Positions 24,431 through 33,856 of a stretch of 36,580 nucleotides of DNA are shown piece by piece (the stretch's first letter is position 1; the number at the start of each line of letters is the position of its first letter). The notes below the pieces were generated by a model. It made no database searches, had not been told where the DNA came from, and saw only the letters and a program-made list of their open reading frames with translations. Source of the stretch: Bacteroidota bacterium (GTDB lineage Bacteria > Bacteroidota > Ignavibacteria > UBA10030 > UBA6906); NCBI GenBank assembly GCA_017860635.1, contig JAGDMK010000025.1:1-36580 (forward strand), read 5' to 3'. The position numbers were made by a program, and so were the translations under genes.

Positions 24431-25260
24431 GTCCACACCCCCACGAACACCATTGCGAGTACAGCAAAACCTGCAACCGCGTTGATCCTGAAGAACGCAA
24501 GCTCGACATCTTCGGCTTTCTTCTGCTCAAGATAGAGCAGAGCTCCCGTGAGGAGGAGCAGCGGGAGCGCATACAGAGAGAGCCGGGTCTGCCAGAACAG
24601 AATGGCGAGCACGCCGAACGCCGCGAAATGAAGATATCCGGAGTACCGGAGAGCGCGTTCACGGCCAAACCGTGCCGGAAACGAATAGAGGGACTCTTTC
24701 CGGTCGAACTCTTCGTCCAGTGTCGCATAGATGATGTCAAATCCCGATACCCAGAGGAGAGTGTAGAGTGAAAGCAGAAGGGGCGTCAGGAGTCCGTCAG
24801 TCGAGGGCGATACCGCAAACCACCCGCCAAGAGGTCCCATCGCGAGCCCCATCCCGACACCGAAATGGGCCAGCGGCGTGAATCGTTTCATCGTGGGATA
24901 GACAAGGAACACGATGAGCGGGATCGGTGACAGCATGAAACAGAAGAAGGAAAGCAGGTAGGCGGACCCGAAGTACAGTGCAAGTCCGGCGGACAGCACT
25001 CCCAACGCCTCGCCGAGGTTCATTCGTCCGCTGGGCAGATCGCGCGATGCGGTACGGGGATTCCGGGCATCGATTCTCCGGTCGATGATTCTGTTCAGTG
25101 CGAACGCGACGGTCCGCGCGCCCGTTGCGGCAGCCACGACCAGCAGAACCGGCCCCCATCCCGGAAACGCGCCGCGCGACGCGAGAAAGACTCCTGCGTA
25201 CACCAGCGGCAGCGAAAAAAGGGTGTGTTCGATTTTGACGAACGAGAAGTACTTTTTCAC
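24427..25260 (-). CDS. UbiA-family prenyltransferase, probable MqnP
   Basis: A 277-aa integral membrane prenyltransferase with about eight hydrophobic segments. The first aspartate-rich motif is N56-RIID60-RRID64-ARNPRT and the second is DIIYATLDEEFDRKE; both bind the Mg-diphosphate of the polyprenyl donor. UbiA proteins in futalosine-pathway organisms (MqnP) prenylate 1,4-dihydroxy-6-naphthoate, and the position with ubiX-ubiD and mqn genes supports that over 4-hydroxybenzoate. It lies 49 bp after guaA and overlaps ubiX by an ATGA. MqnP versus UbiA cannot be settled from motifs alone. Confidence 0.92.
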   Translation of the reverse strand: MKKYFSFVKIEHTLFSLPLVYAGVFLASRGAFPGWGPVLLVVAAATGARTVAFALNRIIDRRIDARNPRTASRDLPSGRMNLGEALGVLSAGLALYFGSAYLLSFFCFMLSPIPLIVFLVYPTMKRFTPLAHFGVGMGLAMGPLGGWFAVSPSTDGLLTPLLLSLYTLLWVSGFDIIYATLDEEFDRKESLYSFPARFGRERALRYSGYLHFAAFGVLAILFWQTRLSLYALPLLLLTGALLYLEQKKAEDVELAFFRINAVAGFAVLAMVFVGVWT

Positions 25261-25309
25261 AAGGGAATCCGGACGACAGGATTCAGGAAGCTGACTTCGC
25301 GGGCGAACT

Positions 25310-26863
25310 TCATTCCCATTCTATTGTTGAGGGTGGCTTCGAACTGATATCAAAGACCACGCGATTGATACCACGCACTTCGTTGGTGATGCGCGACGAA
25401 ATGGCCGCGAGAGTGTCATGCGGAATGCGCGACCAGTCTGCAGTCATCCCATCGACACTGCTGACAGCCCGAATGGCCGCAGCGTTTTCGTATGTGCGGC
25501 CATCGCCCATAACGCCGACAGACTTCACCGGCAGAAGGACGACGAAGCCCTGCCAGATAGTCCTGTACAGACCGGCTTTCTTGATCTCCTCGACGAATAT
25601 AGCGTCTGCCCGGCGCAGGAGATCCAGCCGCTCCCGTGTGACACTGCCGAGCACGCGCACAGCCAGACCCGGTCCGGGAAATGGATGTCGCCAGATCAGA
25701 TCTTCGGGAAGCCCGAGCTCGAGCCCGACTGCCCGCACTTCGTCCTTGAACAGTTCCCGGAACGGCTCAATCAGACGCAGCTTCATCCGCTTCGGGAGTC
25801 CGCCGACATTGTGGTGCGTCTTGATGGTGACCGACGGCCCGCGGAACGAGGTGGACTCAATCACATCGGGGTACAACGTGCCCTGCGCAAGGAAGTCTGC
25901 CTGGCCGAACTTCCTCGCCTCTTCTTCAAAGATGTCGATGAACAGCTTGCCGATGATTTTCCGCTTCCGTTCGGGATGCGTCACTCCGCGGAGCTTTGTG
26001 AGAAACCGGTCTGTTGCATCCACAGAGTCGAGCGGGATCGCATAGGCATCGCGGAACGTGCGCACCACGCCCTCGGATTCATCCAGGCGCATCAGTCCGT
26101 TGTTGATGTGCACACACTGCAGCCGGTCACCGATCGCATGGTGCAGCAGGACTGCTGCAACGGAGGAGTCGACCCCTCCCGAGAGGGCGCAGATCACCCG
26201 CCCATCCCCTACCGTTTCCCGGATCTCCTTCACGGCGTTCTGGATGAATGACGCCGGGCTCCATCCACCAGTGCAACCACAGATGCGGTAGAGGAAGTTC
26301 CGTAGCACCTGCTTACCCTGGGGAGTGTGGACCACCTCGGGATGGAACTGGACGCCGAAGATGCGCTTCGAGGGGTTGCGTATTGCGCAGATGGGAGCGT
26401 TGTCGGTATGCGCGATCGCCTCAAACCCTGGGGGCATGCCGGTCAGATGATCTCCATGGCTCATCCAGACAGACATGCCCTCCCGCGCCTGATCCGGCAG
26501 GTCGGCGAACAGGTCAGTCTGGTCGTCTATGCGCAGCGTGGCATGCCCGTATTCCCGTCTCGCAGCCCGGTCCACCTCGCCGCCAAGCTGGTACCCGATC
26601 AATTGCAGCCCGAAGCAGATGCCGAGGACGGGTATGCCGAGGTCGAAGAGTTCAGGGGAGGAGAGGGGTGCGCCGTTTTCATACGTGCTGTACGGGCTCC
26701 CGGAGAGAATAATCCCCCTCGGGCGCATTTCCCGGATGCGGTCAACGGAAAGGTGAAACGGATGGAGTTCAGAATAGACTCCCAGCTCCCGCACGCGGCG
26801 TGCGATGAGCTGGGAATATTGCGATCCGTAATCCAGGATGAGGACGAGTTCCGGGTGGGTCAT
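25310..26863 (-). CDS. guaA: GMP synthase (glutamine-hydrolysing)
   Basis: The 517-aa enzyme converts XMP to GMP. The N-terminal class I glutamine amidotransferase has C83 in [16 protein letters not shown] and H174/E176 in [10 protein letters not shown]. The ATP-pyrophosphatase loop SGGVDSS is at 228-234, followed by the dimerisation domain ending [16 protein letters not shown]. The length is typical. It lies between the GTPase gene (34 bp upstream) and ubiA (49 bp downstream) on one strand. No ribosome site precedes the ATG; a -10-like TATATT lies five bases before it (see the promoter entry). Confidence 0.97.
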   Translation of the reverse strand: MTHPELVLILDYGSQYSQLIARRVRELGVYSELHPFHLSVDRIREMRPRGIILSGSPYSTYENGAPLSSPELFDLGIPVLGICFGLQLIGYQLGGEVDRAARREYGHATLRIDDQTDLFADLPDQAREGMSVWMSHGDHLTGMPPGFEAIAHTDNAPICAIRNPSKRIFGVQFHPEVVHTPQGKQVLRNFLYRICGCTGGWSPASFIQNAVKEIRETVGDGRVICALSGGVDSSVAAVLLHHAIGDRLQCVHINNGLMRLDESEGVVRTFRDAYAIPLDSVDATDRFLTKLRGVTHPERKRKIIGKLFIDIFEEEARKFGQADFLAQGTLYPDVIESTSFRGPSVTIKTHHNVGGLPKRMKLRLIEPFRELFKDEVRAVGLELGLPEDLIWRHPFPGPGLAVRVLGSVTRERLDLLRRADAIFVEEIKKAGLYRTIWQGFVVLLPVKSVGVMGDGRTYENAAAIRAVSSVDGMTADWSRIPHDTLAAISSRITNEVRGINRVVFDISSKPPSTIEWE

Positions 26864-26868
26864 GCTGA

Positions 26869-26897
26869 AATATACGGAATTTGGAATCAGAGCACAA
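26869..26897 (-). promoter_or_regulatory. Possible guaA promoter, leaderless arrangement
   Basis: On the minus strand TTGTGC (26892-26897) and TATATT (26869-26874) are 17 bp apart. The -10 is good and the -35 weak. The predicted transcript starts at the guaA ATG, which has no Shine-Dalgarno site. The whole element fills the 34-bp gap after the upstream gene's stop codon. Confidence 0.4.
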
Positions 26898-28247
26898 TTA
26901 CTTGCGCGACCGGCGTTTTTTCAACCGCCGCTTTTTCAGCACTCCCTGCAGGACGTCCGTCAGGTCCGGTCTGGTCGTCTCTGCCAGAGAATAGGTCACA
27001 CGGACTGACGGTTTGTCGATGGAGATCACGCGCCGGAGGTCGATCGGGGTCCCGATGACCACGGCATCGCAGGGAACCTGGCGGATGGTGGCTTCAAGGT
27101 CCTCCATCTGAGCGGCGCCATAGCCCATGGCGGGGAGGATCGCCCCGGTCGACGGATACTTCCGGTACGTCTCGGCGATGCTGCGCACCGCGAAGGGACG
27201 CGGATCGACGATCTCCAGCGCACCGAACTGTCTGGCGGCGATGGTCCCGGCCCCGAATCGCATGTCTCCATGCGTCAGCGTGGGCCCGTCTTCCACCACG
27301 AGCACCCGCTTCCCCTTGATGACCGCGGGATCTTCAACAACGATCGGCGATGCGGCCTGGATGATCGTTGCGTGAGGATTCATCTCGCTGATGTTTTTGA
27401 GCACCGCATCAATGCCTTCCTGCGGGGCCGAGTCCACTTTGTTGACTACCAGCACGTCGGCAATGCGGACGTTCGTCGCGCCGGGATAGTACGAGCGTTC
27501 ATGTCCGGGCCGGTGCGGATCCACGACGGTGATCGTCAGATCCGGCTTGTAGAATGGCGTATCGTTGTTGCCTCCATCCCACACGATCACGTCGGCCTCG
27601 CGTTCCGCCTGGCGCAGGATGGCCTCGTAGTCCACGCCAGCATAGATGATGGTCCCTTCCACGATGTGCGGTTCGTACTCTTCCATCTCCTCGACGGTGC
27701 ACTCGTGTGTATGGAGGTCATCGATGGAAGCAAAGCGCTGAACCTTCTGTTTGACCAGATCGCCGTAGGGCATCGGGTGGCGGACGGCGACAACCCGCTT
27801 GCCCTTGCTGCGAAGATAGCTGCAGACGCGCCGCGACGTCTGGCTCTTTCCCGCGCCCGTGCGCACAGCAACAACTGCAACCACCGGCACGGTCGATTTC
27901 AGCATGGTCTGCTCGGCACCCAGCATCGTGAAGCTCGCACCGGAGGCGGTGACGAGGGTGGCTTTCTCCATCACCGTCTGGAACGAGACATCCGAATAGG
28001 CAAACACAACCTCGTCAACCTTGAACTTCTTCATCAGCCGGACGAGATCCGATTCCGGATAGATCGGAATGCCGCGCGGATAGAGTTTTCCCGCGAGCCG
28101 GGCTGGATACTTCCGTCCTGCGATGTTCGGAATCTGGGTTGCCGTGAATGCGACAACGTCATATGCCTTGTTGTGGCGATAGACGGTATTGAAATTATGA
28201 AAGTCACGTCCTGCTGCACCCATGATCAGAATGCGTTTTCTGGGCAT
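26898..28247 (-). CDS. P-loop GTPase/ATPase related to cyclic 2,3-diphosphoglycerate synthetase (COG2403-like)
   Basis: A 449-aa cytoplasmic protein. It opens with a Rossmann-like segment ([20 protein letters not shown]) and has a P-loop-like [10 protein letters not shown] at 129-138, WDGGNND at 223-229 and NKVD at 269-272, the last a guanine-specificity motif. These features and its length match the predicted GTPases related to archaeal cyclic 2,3-diphosphoglycerate synthetase; the role of bacterial members is not known to me. The C-terminus is very basic ([13 protein letters not shown]). It follows arcC by 22 bp and argF lies before that, so a link to carbamoyl phosphate or arginine breakdown is suggested by context only. 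The enzyme's actual reaction cannot be read from sequence. Confidence 0.82.
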   Translation of the reverse strand: MPRKRILIMGAAGRDFHNFNTVYRHNKAYDVVAFTATQIPNIAGRKYPARLAGKLYPRGIPIYPESDLVRLMKKFKVDEVVFAYSDVSFQTVMEKATLVTASGASFTMLGAEQTMLKSTVPVVAVVAVRTGAGKSQTSRRVCSYLRSKGKRVVAVRHPMPYGDLVKQKVQRFASIDDLHTHECTVEEMEEYEPHIVEGTIIYAGVDYEAILRQAEREADVIVWDGGNNDTPFYKPDLTITVVDPHRPGHERSYYPGATNVRIADVLVVNKVDSAPQEGIDAVLKNISEMNPHATIIQAASPIVVEDPAVIKGKRVLVVEDGPTLTHGDMRFGAGTIAARQFGALEIVDPRPFAVRSIAETYRKYPSTGAILPAMGYGAAQMEDLEATIRQVPCDAVVIGTPIDLRRVISIDKPSVRVTYSLAETTRPDLTDVLQGVLKKRRLKKRRSRK

Positions 28248-28269
28248 ACCACCATCTCCTTGTTATTTG

Positions 28270-29220
28270 TCACGGCACCGGATCCGGAACGATATGCGTT
28301 CCGCCGCGGCCGTGCACCGCATCCACCATATGCTGGTGGTTGGTGATGATCGCTTCGTGTCCGCCGCGCGCAATGAATACCAGGGCCGCGTCGATTTTCG
28401 GTCCCATGCTCCCGGCGGGAAACTGTCCCGATGCGCGGTGCCTGGTGCACTCGCTTACGGTTACCGTGTCCAGCATACGCTGCGAGGCCTTCTTGTAGTC
28501 GAGGGACACTTTTTCGACATCCGTGGCTACGACGAACAGATCGGCATTCAGCTGTGATGCGAGTATCGCGGAGGTGTGGTCCTTGTCGATCACCGCCTCG
28601 ACGCCCTTTGACAGATCGTGGTCGTTGAAGACGGGGATCCCGCCTCCGCCGCCCGCGATCACCACAAGGCCTCGCTCGACGCACGCCTGAATTGCGTCCA
28701 GCTCGATGATCGCTTTGGGTTCGGGGGAGGAGACGACCCGGCGGTAGCCGCGCGAGGAGTCCTCGACGATCACCCAATCGAACAGGTCCCTGTACCGCTC
28801 TGCCACGTCGCGGGTGTAGAACGGGCCGATGGGCTTCGTCGGGTTCTTGAACGCGGGATCTGCTCCGTCCACCAGGACCTGGGTAATCAGCGAGACGACG
28901 GGGACATGGAGACCCTCCTGCTGCATCGCCTGCCACATCGCATACTGGAGCACGTAGCCGATCTCACCCTGCGTCGCCGCCACACAGCAGTCGAGCGGGA
29001 GCCGGTATGCGTGCGCGGCGGCGAGTTCCGTGCGTGTGAGCATCGCACCGACCTGCGGCCCGTTTCCGTGTGTGAGAACGACACGGTGTCCGGCTTTGAT
29101 CAGCCTGACGATCGCCTGTGCGGTCTCCACGGCATTTTCGAATTGTTCCTGTGCGGTGCCCTTCTGTCCTGCACGGATGAGCGCGTTCCCGCCCACCGCG
29201 ACCAGGATGAGTTTCCCCAT
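28270..29220 (-). CDS. arcC: Carbamate kinase
   Basis: The 316-aa amino-acid-kinase-fold enzyme interconverts carbamoyl phosphate + ADP with carbamate (NH3 + CO2) + ATP. Seen: VAVGGNAL (8-14), THGNGPQVGAML (50-61), QGEIGYVLQYAMWQ, AGGGGGIPVF (189-198) and DKDHTSAILASQLNAD (lid and substrate site, 212-227), then MGPKIDAALVFI. It starts one base after the stop of the ornithine carbamoyltransferase gene, so the pair is co-transcribed and probably runs catabolically, making ATP from citrulline-derived carbamoyl phosphate. No arginine deiminase gene (arcA) is present in the window. Confidence 0.96.
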   Translation of the reverse strand: MGKLILVAVGGNALIRAGQKGTAQEQFENAVETAQAIVRLIKAGHRVVLTHGNGPQVGAMLTRTELAAAHAYRLPLDCCVAATQGEIGYVLQYAMWQAMQQEGLHVPVVSLITQVLVDGADPAFKNPTKPIGPFYTRDVAERYRDLFDWVIVEDSSRGYRRVVSSPEPKAIIELDAIQACVERGLVVIAGGGGGIPVFNDHDLSKGVEAVIDKDHTSAILASQLNADLFVVATDVEKVSLDYKKASQRMLDTVTVSECTRHRASGQFPAGSMGPKIDAALVFIARGGHEAIITNHQHMVDAVHGRGGTHIVPDPVP

Positions 29221-29221
29221 G

Positions 29222-30181
29222 TTACTCCCGCAGCAGTTCGAGCATAATTGCCTTTTGTGCGTGCAACCGGTTCTCGGCCTCCTGGAAAACCACGGAATTC
29301 AGCGAGTCGATGACTTCATCCGTCACTTCCTCACCGCGGTGCGCCGGAAGGCAATGCATGAAGAGCACGTCCTCCCGTGCATGGGAGATGAGCGCCTTGT
29401 TCACCTGATAGGGAGCGAATACCGCGCGGCGGGCCGCCGCCTCCGCTTCCTGGCCCATGCTTGCCCATGTGTCGGTGTACACCATGTCCGCCTCGCGCGC
29501 GGCTTCAACCGGATCGGCGGTCCATACAATGTGCGCGCCGGTCTCAGACGCAATCCCCAGGGCGCGCTCCATGATCGCCGCCTGCGGTTTGTACCCTTCG
29601 GGAGTGGCGACAAACATCGTGGTCCCCAGCTTCGCCGCAATCAGCACGAGCGAATGGGCCACATTGTTGCCGTCGCCGATGTAGCTGAGCTTGAGCCGCT
29701 TGAGGCTCTTTTTGTGTTCAAGGACAGTGAAGATGTCCGCCATTGCCTGGCAGGGATGCTCCAGATCGGTCAGACCGTTGATCACGGGAATCGACGCATG
29801 CTGCGCAAGGGATGTGCAGATGTCGTGCCCGAACGTGCGGATCATAATGCCGTCCACCATTCGCTCGAGATTCTTCGCGACATCATAGACCGACTCGCGT
29901 TTGCCAAGATTGATGTCGGCTGGGGTGAGGAGTATTGAATCCCCCCCGAGCTGCTTGATGCCCACGGTAAAACTGGTGCGCGTCCGCAGGGAAGGCTTCT
30001 CGAAAATCAGCGCCATCATTTTCCCCTCGAGGGAACGGCGGTACCGGCGCGGGTGCGCTTTGATCTCCGCAGTCAGCGCAAGCAGGGACTTGATTTCGGC
30101 GGTCGAAAAATCGTCCACCGAAAGGTAGTCCCGGCCCCGCAGCGCTCTCTTTGCTGTCTTCTTCTTCGCTTTCTTTTTCAT
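29222..30181 (-). CDS. argF: Ornithine carbamoyltransferase
   Basis: The 319-aa enzyme interconverts ornithine + carbamoyl phosphate with citrulline. The carbamoyl-phosphate loop is SLRTRTSF (64-71), HPCQ is at 142-145, the ornithine loop DTWASMGQEAE marks it as ornithine rather than aspartate specific, and HCLPAHRGEEV lies near the C-terminus. I chose the ATG at 30181 because the family begins soon after and a GGAG lies about ten bases upstream; the frame is open to 30238. The first 17 residues are a run of Lys and Arg (MKKKAKKKTAKRALRGR) ahead of the conserved domain. Coupling to arcC favours a catabolic role, but an anabolic argF cannot be excluded. Confidence 0.95.
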   Translation of the reverse strand: MKKKAKKKTAKRALRGRDYLSVDDFSTAEIKSLLALTAEIKAHPRRYRRSLEGKMMALIFEKPSLRTRTSFTVGIKQLGGDSILLTPADINLGKRESVYDVAKNLERMVDGIMIRTFGHDICTSLAQHASIPVINGLTDLEHPCQAMADIFTVLEHKKSLKRLKLSYIGDGNNVAHSLVLIAAKLGTTMFVATPEGYKPQAAIMERALGIASETGAHIVWTADPVEAAREADMVYTDTWASMGQEAEAAARRAVFAPYQVNKALISHAREDVLFMHCLPAHRGEEVTDEVIDSLNSVVFQEAENRLHAQKAIMLELLRE

Positions 30182-30249
30182 ACCTATCGACTCCGGCATG
30201 TGGAAGGGTACGTGAGAAAGCTCAAATAGTGTGCCCACCGCGGGATGGG

Positions 30250-30266
30250 GTTTAAATCACTTAAAC
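30250..30266. promoter_or_regulatory. AT-rich palindrome, candidate operator between argF and gcvP
   Basis: GTTTAA and TTAAAC form a perfect 6-bp inverted repeat around ATCAC, an AT-rich patch in GC-rich surroundings. It overlaps the predicted argF -10 (30251-30256), a position where a bound repressor would block transcription. It does not match a regulator box that I know; the E. coli ARG box differs. Confidence 0.5.
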
Positions 30267-30279
30267 GCGATTTTCCCAA
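30251..30279 (-). promoter_or_regulatory. Possible promoter of the argF-arcC-GTPase unit
   Basis: On the minus strand TTGGGA (30274-30279) and TTTAAA (30251-30256) are 17 bp apart, giving a predicted leader of about 63 nt before the argF ATG. The match is moderate, but it is the best pair in this intergenic region for the minus strand. Confidence 0.45.
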
Positions 30280-30307
30280 AAGCGCTGCGGGGCATTTCCC
30301 AAGAATA

Positions 30308-30357
30308 GGAATCGTTTTTGCCGATTCCGTTGTCCTGTATTCCGAACCGATTCCGTT
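30308..30357. repeat. Repeated CGATTCC motif upstream of gcvP
   Basis: GGAATCG (30308-30314) and CGATTCC (30322-30328) form a 7-bp inverted repeat with a T-rich loop. CCGATTCCGTT occurs at 30321-30331 and again at 30347-30357. The spacing of the direct copies is 26 bp. It could be a regulator site or a small hairpin in the argF-gcvP intergenic region. Confidence 0.5.
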
Positions 30358-30413
30358 CTTTGAAGTGCGCTGGCGATTCGCATACCGATGCTGTGGACAC
30401 CGCAACTCCCGGT

Positions 30414-30442
30414 TTGAATATCAGACGTGATCTCCGTATCTT
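30414..30442 (+). promoter_or_regulatory. Possible gcvP promoter
   Basis: TTGAAT (30414-30419) and TATCTT (30437-30442) are 17 bp apart on the plus strand, predicting a start near 30449 and a leader of about 56 nt. The leader lacks a purine-rich ribosome site before the gcvP ATG, and no glycine-riboswitch core was recognised in it. Confidence 0.45.
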
Positions 30443-30504
30443 TGATGTATGTTTGTGCATTCCCTTCCTAACCACCTTTTCACAATCGCCGACAACAACC
30501 TCCC

Positions 30505-33381
30505 ATGCCAATAACCTTTGCTCCTGATGCTGCGTTCGCGCGGCGCCATATCGGCCCGGACCCCGGGCATCTCCCTGCGATGCTGGCTGCGCTCGGTGCA
30601 CACAGCCTCGACGGCTTCATCGACACGGTCATCCCGCGCTCACTCCGCTCCGGAGGGCCGCTGCACATCGGCGATCCGCTCTCTGAAGAGCAGATGCTGG
30701 ATCGCATATCCCGCATCGCGGCGATGAACTCGCGGCACCGCAGTCTGATCGGGATGGGCTACGCAGGCACAATCACGCCACCGGTCATCCTGCGGAACAT
30801 TCTGGAGAACCCGGGATGGTACACAGCATACACGCCCTATCAGGCCGAGATCGCTCAGGGCCGTCTTGAGGCGCTTCTCAATTTCCAGACCATGATTGTT
30901 GATCTCACGGCGATGGATGTGGCCAACGCGTCGTTGCTGGATGAAGCAACCGCAGCGGCCGAGATGATGACCATGTTTTATGCGCTGAAGGGGCACCCTG
31001 CCGGCGGAACGTTCATCGTCTCCGAGGAGTGCCACCCGCAAACCATCGCGCTCCTGAAGACGAGGGCGAAGCCCCTCGGTATCCAGATCCTTCTGGGCGA
31101 TGTTGGCAAAGCTTCATCCACACCCGGTGCGTTTGGAGCATTGTTGCAGTACCCCGCCTCCGATGGTGCAGTCCGCGACTACACCGGGATCATCTCCGTC
31201 GCTCATGCGGCGGAGATACAGGTCGGTGTCGCTGTCGATCTGCTCTCGCTGGCACTGCTCGCGCCTCCGGGTGAATTCGGCGCCGACGCCGTTGTCGGGA
31301 GCGCGCAGCGTTTTGGCGTGCCGATGGGATACGGCGGACCGCACGCCGGCTTTCTAGCCACGCGTGATACGTACAAGAGGCACATGCCAGGCCGCATCAT
31401 CGGGGTCTCGATCGACGCCCGTGGAAAACGCGCCTTGCGCATGGCACTCCAGACCCGCGAACAGCACATCCGCAGGGAGAAAGCGACCTCCAACATCTGT
31501 ACCGCGCAGGTCCTCCTCGCCGTCATGGCCGGCATGTACGCGGTCTATCATGGCCCTGAAGGGATCCGGAGTATCGCGACCAGAATCCATGACAACGCCC
31601 GCCTGCTCGCACGCGCACTCGGGGATGAAGGCCATGAGGTGGTCCATCCGGCATACACGGACACGCTGCGGATCCGGCCCCACCGCGTTAAGCCCGAAGC
31701 AATCCGGAAGTACGCGGAAAGCGTCGGCTACAACTTCCGCTATTTTGACGACGGGACCATCGGCATCGCGCTCGATGAACAATCCACACTCGGGGAACTG
31801 GGCGACATCCTCACCGTCTTCTCAGGCGGGAAGCACGGCCAGAGGGAATTGCTGTCCCTCGCACCTTCGACACCCTCGGGGTACGACGGACCCATGGTAC
31901 GCAAAAGCGCCTACCTCACGCATCCCGTTTTCAATAGTCATCATTCGGAAACCGAGATGCTCAGGTACATGCACCTGCTCGAAACGCGGGACCTCGCACT
32001 GAATGTCAGCATGATCCCGCTCGGTTCCTGCACAATGAAACTGAACGCCACGGCCGAGATGATTCCACTCACCTGGCCACCGTTCGCCGGCGTGCATCCG
32101 TTTGCTCCGGCAGCGCAGGCGCAGGGGTACCATGAGCTGTTCCGCCAGCTCTCGGGCTGGCTGGCCGACATCACGGGCTTTGCCGCGGTTTCACTGCAGC
32201 CCAATGCGGGAGCGCAGGGCGAATACACAGGGCTCCTGGTCATCCGCGCTTACCATGAGACACACGAGGGTGCGGAACGAAACGTCTGTCTGATTCCCTC
32301 CTCAGCCCACGGCACGAATCCCGCAAGCGCCGTCATGGCTGGCATGCAGGTTGTCATCGTGCGCTGCGATGAGCGCGGCAATATCGATGTCGAAGACCTG
32401 CGGTCAAAGGCGGGAGAGCACCGCGAGCACCTCGCTGCCCTCATGGTTACCTATCCGTCAACACACGGAGTGTTTGAGGAATCTATTAAGGAAATCTGCC
32501 AGATCGTCCATGCCAATGGCGGACTTGTCTACATGGATGGCGCGAACATGAATGCGCAGGTGGGAGTATGCAGGCCGGCAGAGCTGGGTGCCGATGTCTG
32601 TCACCTGAACCTCCACAAGACTTTCAGCATCCCGCACGGCGGAGGCGGACCCGGCATGGGACCGATTGCGGTGACGCAGCAACTCGCCCCGTTCCTTCCC
32701 GGTCACCCGGTCGTGCAGACCGGCGGAGAGCAGGCCATCGGAGCCGTATCTGCAGCGCCGTACGGCAGCGCGAGCATCGCGGTAATCTCCTGGGCGTATA
32801 TCGCTCTGATGGGCTCTGATGGGCTCACACGGGCAACCAAGATGGCAATCCTGAACGCCAACTACATGGCGAAACGGCTCGAGCCCCACTACCCGGTTCT
32901 CTACACCGGCGTCAACAACCGTGTCGCGCACGAGTTCATCATCGATCTTCGCGCGTTCAAGGAGTCGGCCGGGATCGAAGCGGAAGATGTGGCAAAGCGC
33001 CTGATGGACTACGGCTTCCACGCACCCACCGTCTCATTCCCGGTCGCAGGGACGCTCATGATCGAACCGACGGAGAGCGAACCCAAGCCGGAGCTGGACC
33101 GTTTCTGTGACGCGCTGATTGCGATCCGGGAGGAGATCAGGGAGATTGAGACGGGGAAGGCGGACAGGGCCAGGAACCTGCTGAAGAACGCGCCGCATAC
33201 AGCCGAAGTGGTTACCGCCGATGCCTGGGATATGCCGTACAGCCGGGAGAAGGCCGCGTATCCCGCACCATGGACGCGCGAGCAGAAGTTCTGGCCGGCG
33301 GTGAGCCGTGTGAACAACCCTTACGGTGATCGAAACCTGGTGTGCACGTGTCCGCCCACAGAGGAATACGGGCAGCCGTAG
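30505..33381 (+). CDS. gcvP: Glycine dehydrogenase (decarboxylating), single-chain P-protein
   Basis: The 958-aa PLP enzyme of the glycine cleavage system releases CO2 from glycine and passes the aminomethyl group to lipoylated GcvH. It is the full-length fused form rather than two subunits. The N-terminus [17 protein letters not shown] is typical. The PLP lysine is K705 in [33 protein letters not shown] and [16 protein letters not shown]-like [13 protein letters not shown] lie before it, and the C-terminal block ends with [13 protein letters not shown] and [15 protein letters not shown]. It is transcribed alone toward gcvH, which lies 61 bp beyond on the other strand. No gcvT is visible. Confidence 0.97.
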   Translation: MPITFAPDAAFARRHIGPDPGHLPAMLAALGAHSLDGFIDTVIPRSLRSGGPLHIGDPLSEEQMLDRISRIAAMNSRHRSLIGMGYAGTITPPVILRNILENPGWYTAYTPYQAEIAQGRLEALLNFQTMIVDLTAMDVANASLLDEATAAAEMMTMFYALKGHPAGGTFIVSEECHPQTIALLKTRAKPLGIQILLGDVGKASSTPGAFGALLQYPASDGAVRDYTGIISVAHAAEIQVGVAVDLLSLALLAPPGEFGADAVVGSAQRFGVPMGYGGPHAGFLATRDTYKRHMPGRIIGVSIDARGKRALRMALQTREQHIRREKATSNICTAQVLLAVMAGMYAVYHGPEGIRSIATRIHDNARLLARALGDEGHEVVHPAYTDTLRIRPHRVKPEAIRKYAESVGYNFRYFDDGTIGIALDEQSTLGELGDILTVFSGGKHGQRELLSLAPSTPSGYDGPMVRKSAYLTHPVFNSHHSETEMLRYMHLLETRDLALNVSMIPLGSCTMKLNATAEMIPLTWPPFAGVHPFAPAAQAQGYHELFRQLSGWLADITGFAAVSLQPNAGAQGEYTGLLVIRAYHETHEGAERNVCLIPSSAHGTNPASAVMAGMQVVIVRCDERGNIDVEDLRSKAGEHREHLAALMVTYPSTHGVFEESIKEICQIVHANGGLVYMDGANMNAQVGVCRPAELGADVCHLNLHKTFSIPHGGGGPGMGPIAVTQQLAPFLPGHPVVQTGGEQAIGAVSAAPYGSASIAVISWAYIALMGSDGLTRATKMAILNANYMAKRLEPHYPVLYTGVNNRVAHEFIIDLRAFKESAGIEAEDVAKRLMDYGFHAPTVSFPVAGTLMIEPTESEPKPELDRFCDALIAIREEIREIETGKADRARNLLKNAPHTAEVVTADAWDMPYSREKAAYPAPWTREQKFWPAVSRVNNPYGDRNLVCTCPPTEEYGQP

Positions 33382-33393
33382 TACCTTGTGTTC

Positions 33394-33423
33394 ACGGCCC
33401 GGGGGACGTTCCGGCCGGGCCGT
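33394..33423. terminator. GC-rich stem-loop between convergent gcvP and gcvH
   Basis: ACGGCCCGG (33394-33402) pairs perfectly with CCGGGCCGT (33415-33423) around a 12-nt loop, inside the 61-bp gap between the two stop codons. No T-run follows on either strand, so it may be a non-canonical or bidirectional transcription stop, or simply 3'-end stabilising structure. Confidence 0.45.
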
Positions 33424-33442
33424 TCGACGCCACAGACAGCCT

Positions 33443-33823
33443 CTACTTCCCCAGAATGGCCCCGTACGCAGCTGCGTCGAGCAGGGTCGCCAGTTCGGCC
33501 GTGTTGGCGATACGGATCTTCACCATCCATCCTTTGCCGTACGGATCCTTGTTCACGAGCTCCGGATTTCCGGCAAGGTCTTTGTTCACCTCAGTGATAG
33601 CCCCCGAGGCCGGCGCATAGAGATCCGACACGGCCTTCACGGCCTCGATCGTGCCGAACGACTCCCCCTGCTTCACGGTCTTCCCAATGGCAGGCAGTTC
33701 GACAAACACCACATCGCCCAGCTCGCCCTGCGCATGATCGGTGATGCCCACCGTGCCGATCGCCCCTTCTACCAGGATCCACTCGTGGTCTTTCGTGTAT
33801 TTGAGATTTTCAGGCAGATTCAT
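33443..33823 (-). CDS. gcvH: Glycine cleavage system H protein
   Basis: The 126-aa lipoyl carrier of the glycine cleavage system. KYTKDHEWILVEG at the start, GDVVFVELPAIGKTVKQGESF and lipoyl-lysine K63 in GTIEAVKAVSDLYAP are all present, followed by NKDPYGKGWMVKI. The length is normal. It is the last gene of the efp-accB-accC-gcvH run, 33 bp after accC, and not in an operon with gcvP, which faces it from the other strand. It therefore shares a promoter with a biotin carrier rather than with its partner enzyme. Confidence 0.96.
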   Translation of the reverse strand: MNLPENLKYTKDHEWILVEGAIGTVGITDHAQGELGDVVFVELPAIGKTVKQGESFGTIEAVKAVSDLYAPASGAITEVNKDLAGNPELVNKDPYGKGWMVKIRIANTAELATLLDAAAYGAILGK

Positions 33824-33856
33824 AGAGCACTCCTTGCAGTAACGGTGTTCGTGGAA

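Noticed and set aside
30182-30504. Glycine riboswitch before gcvP
   Set aside because: I looked for the tandem aptamer core and its purine-rich conserved junctions and found none; a covariance search could still overturn this.
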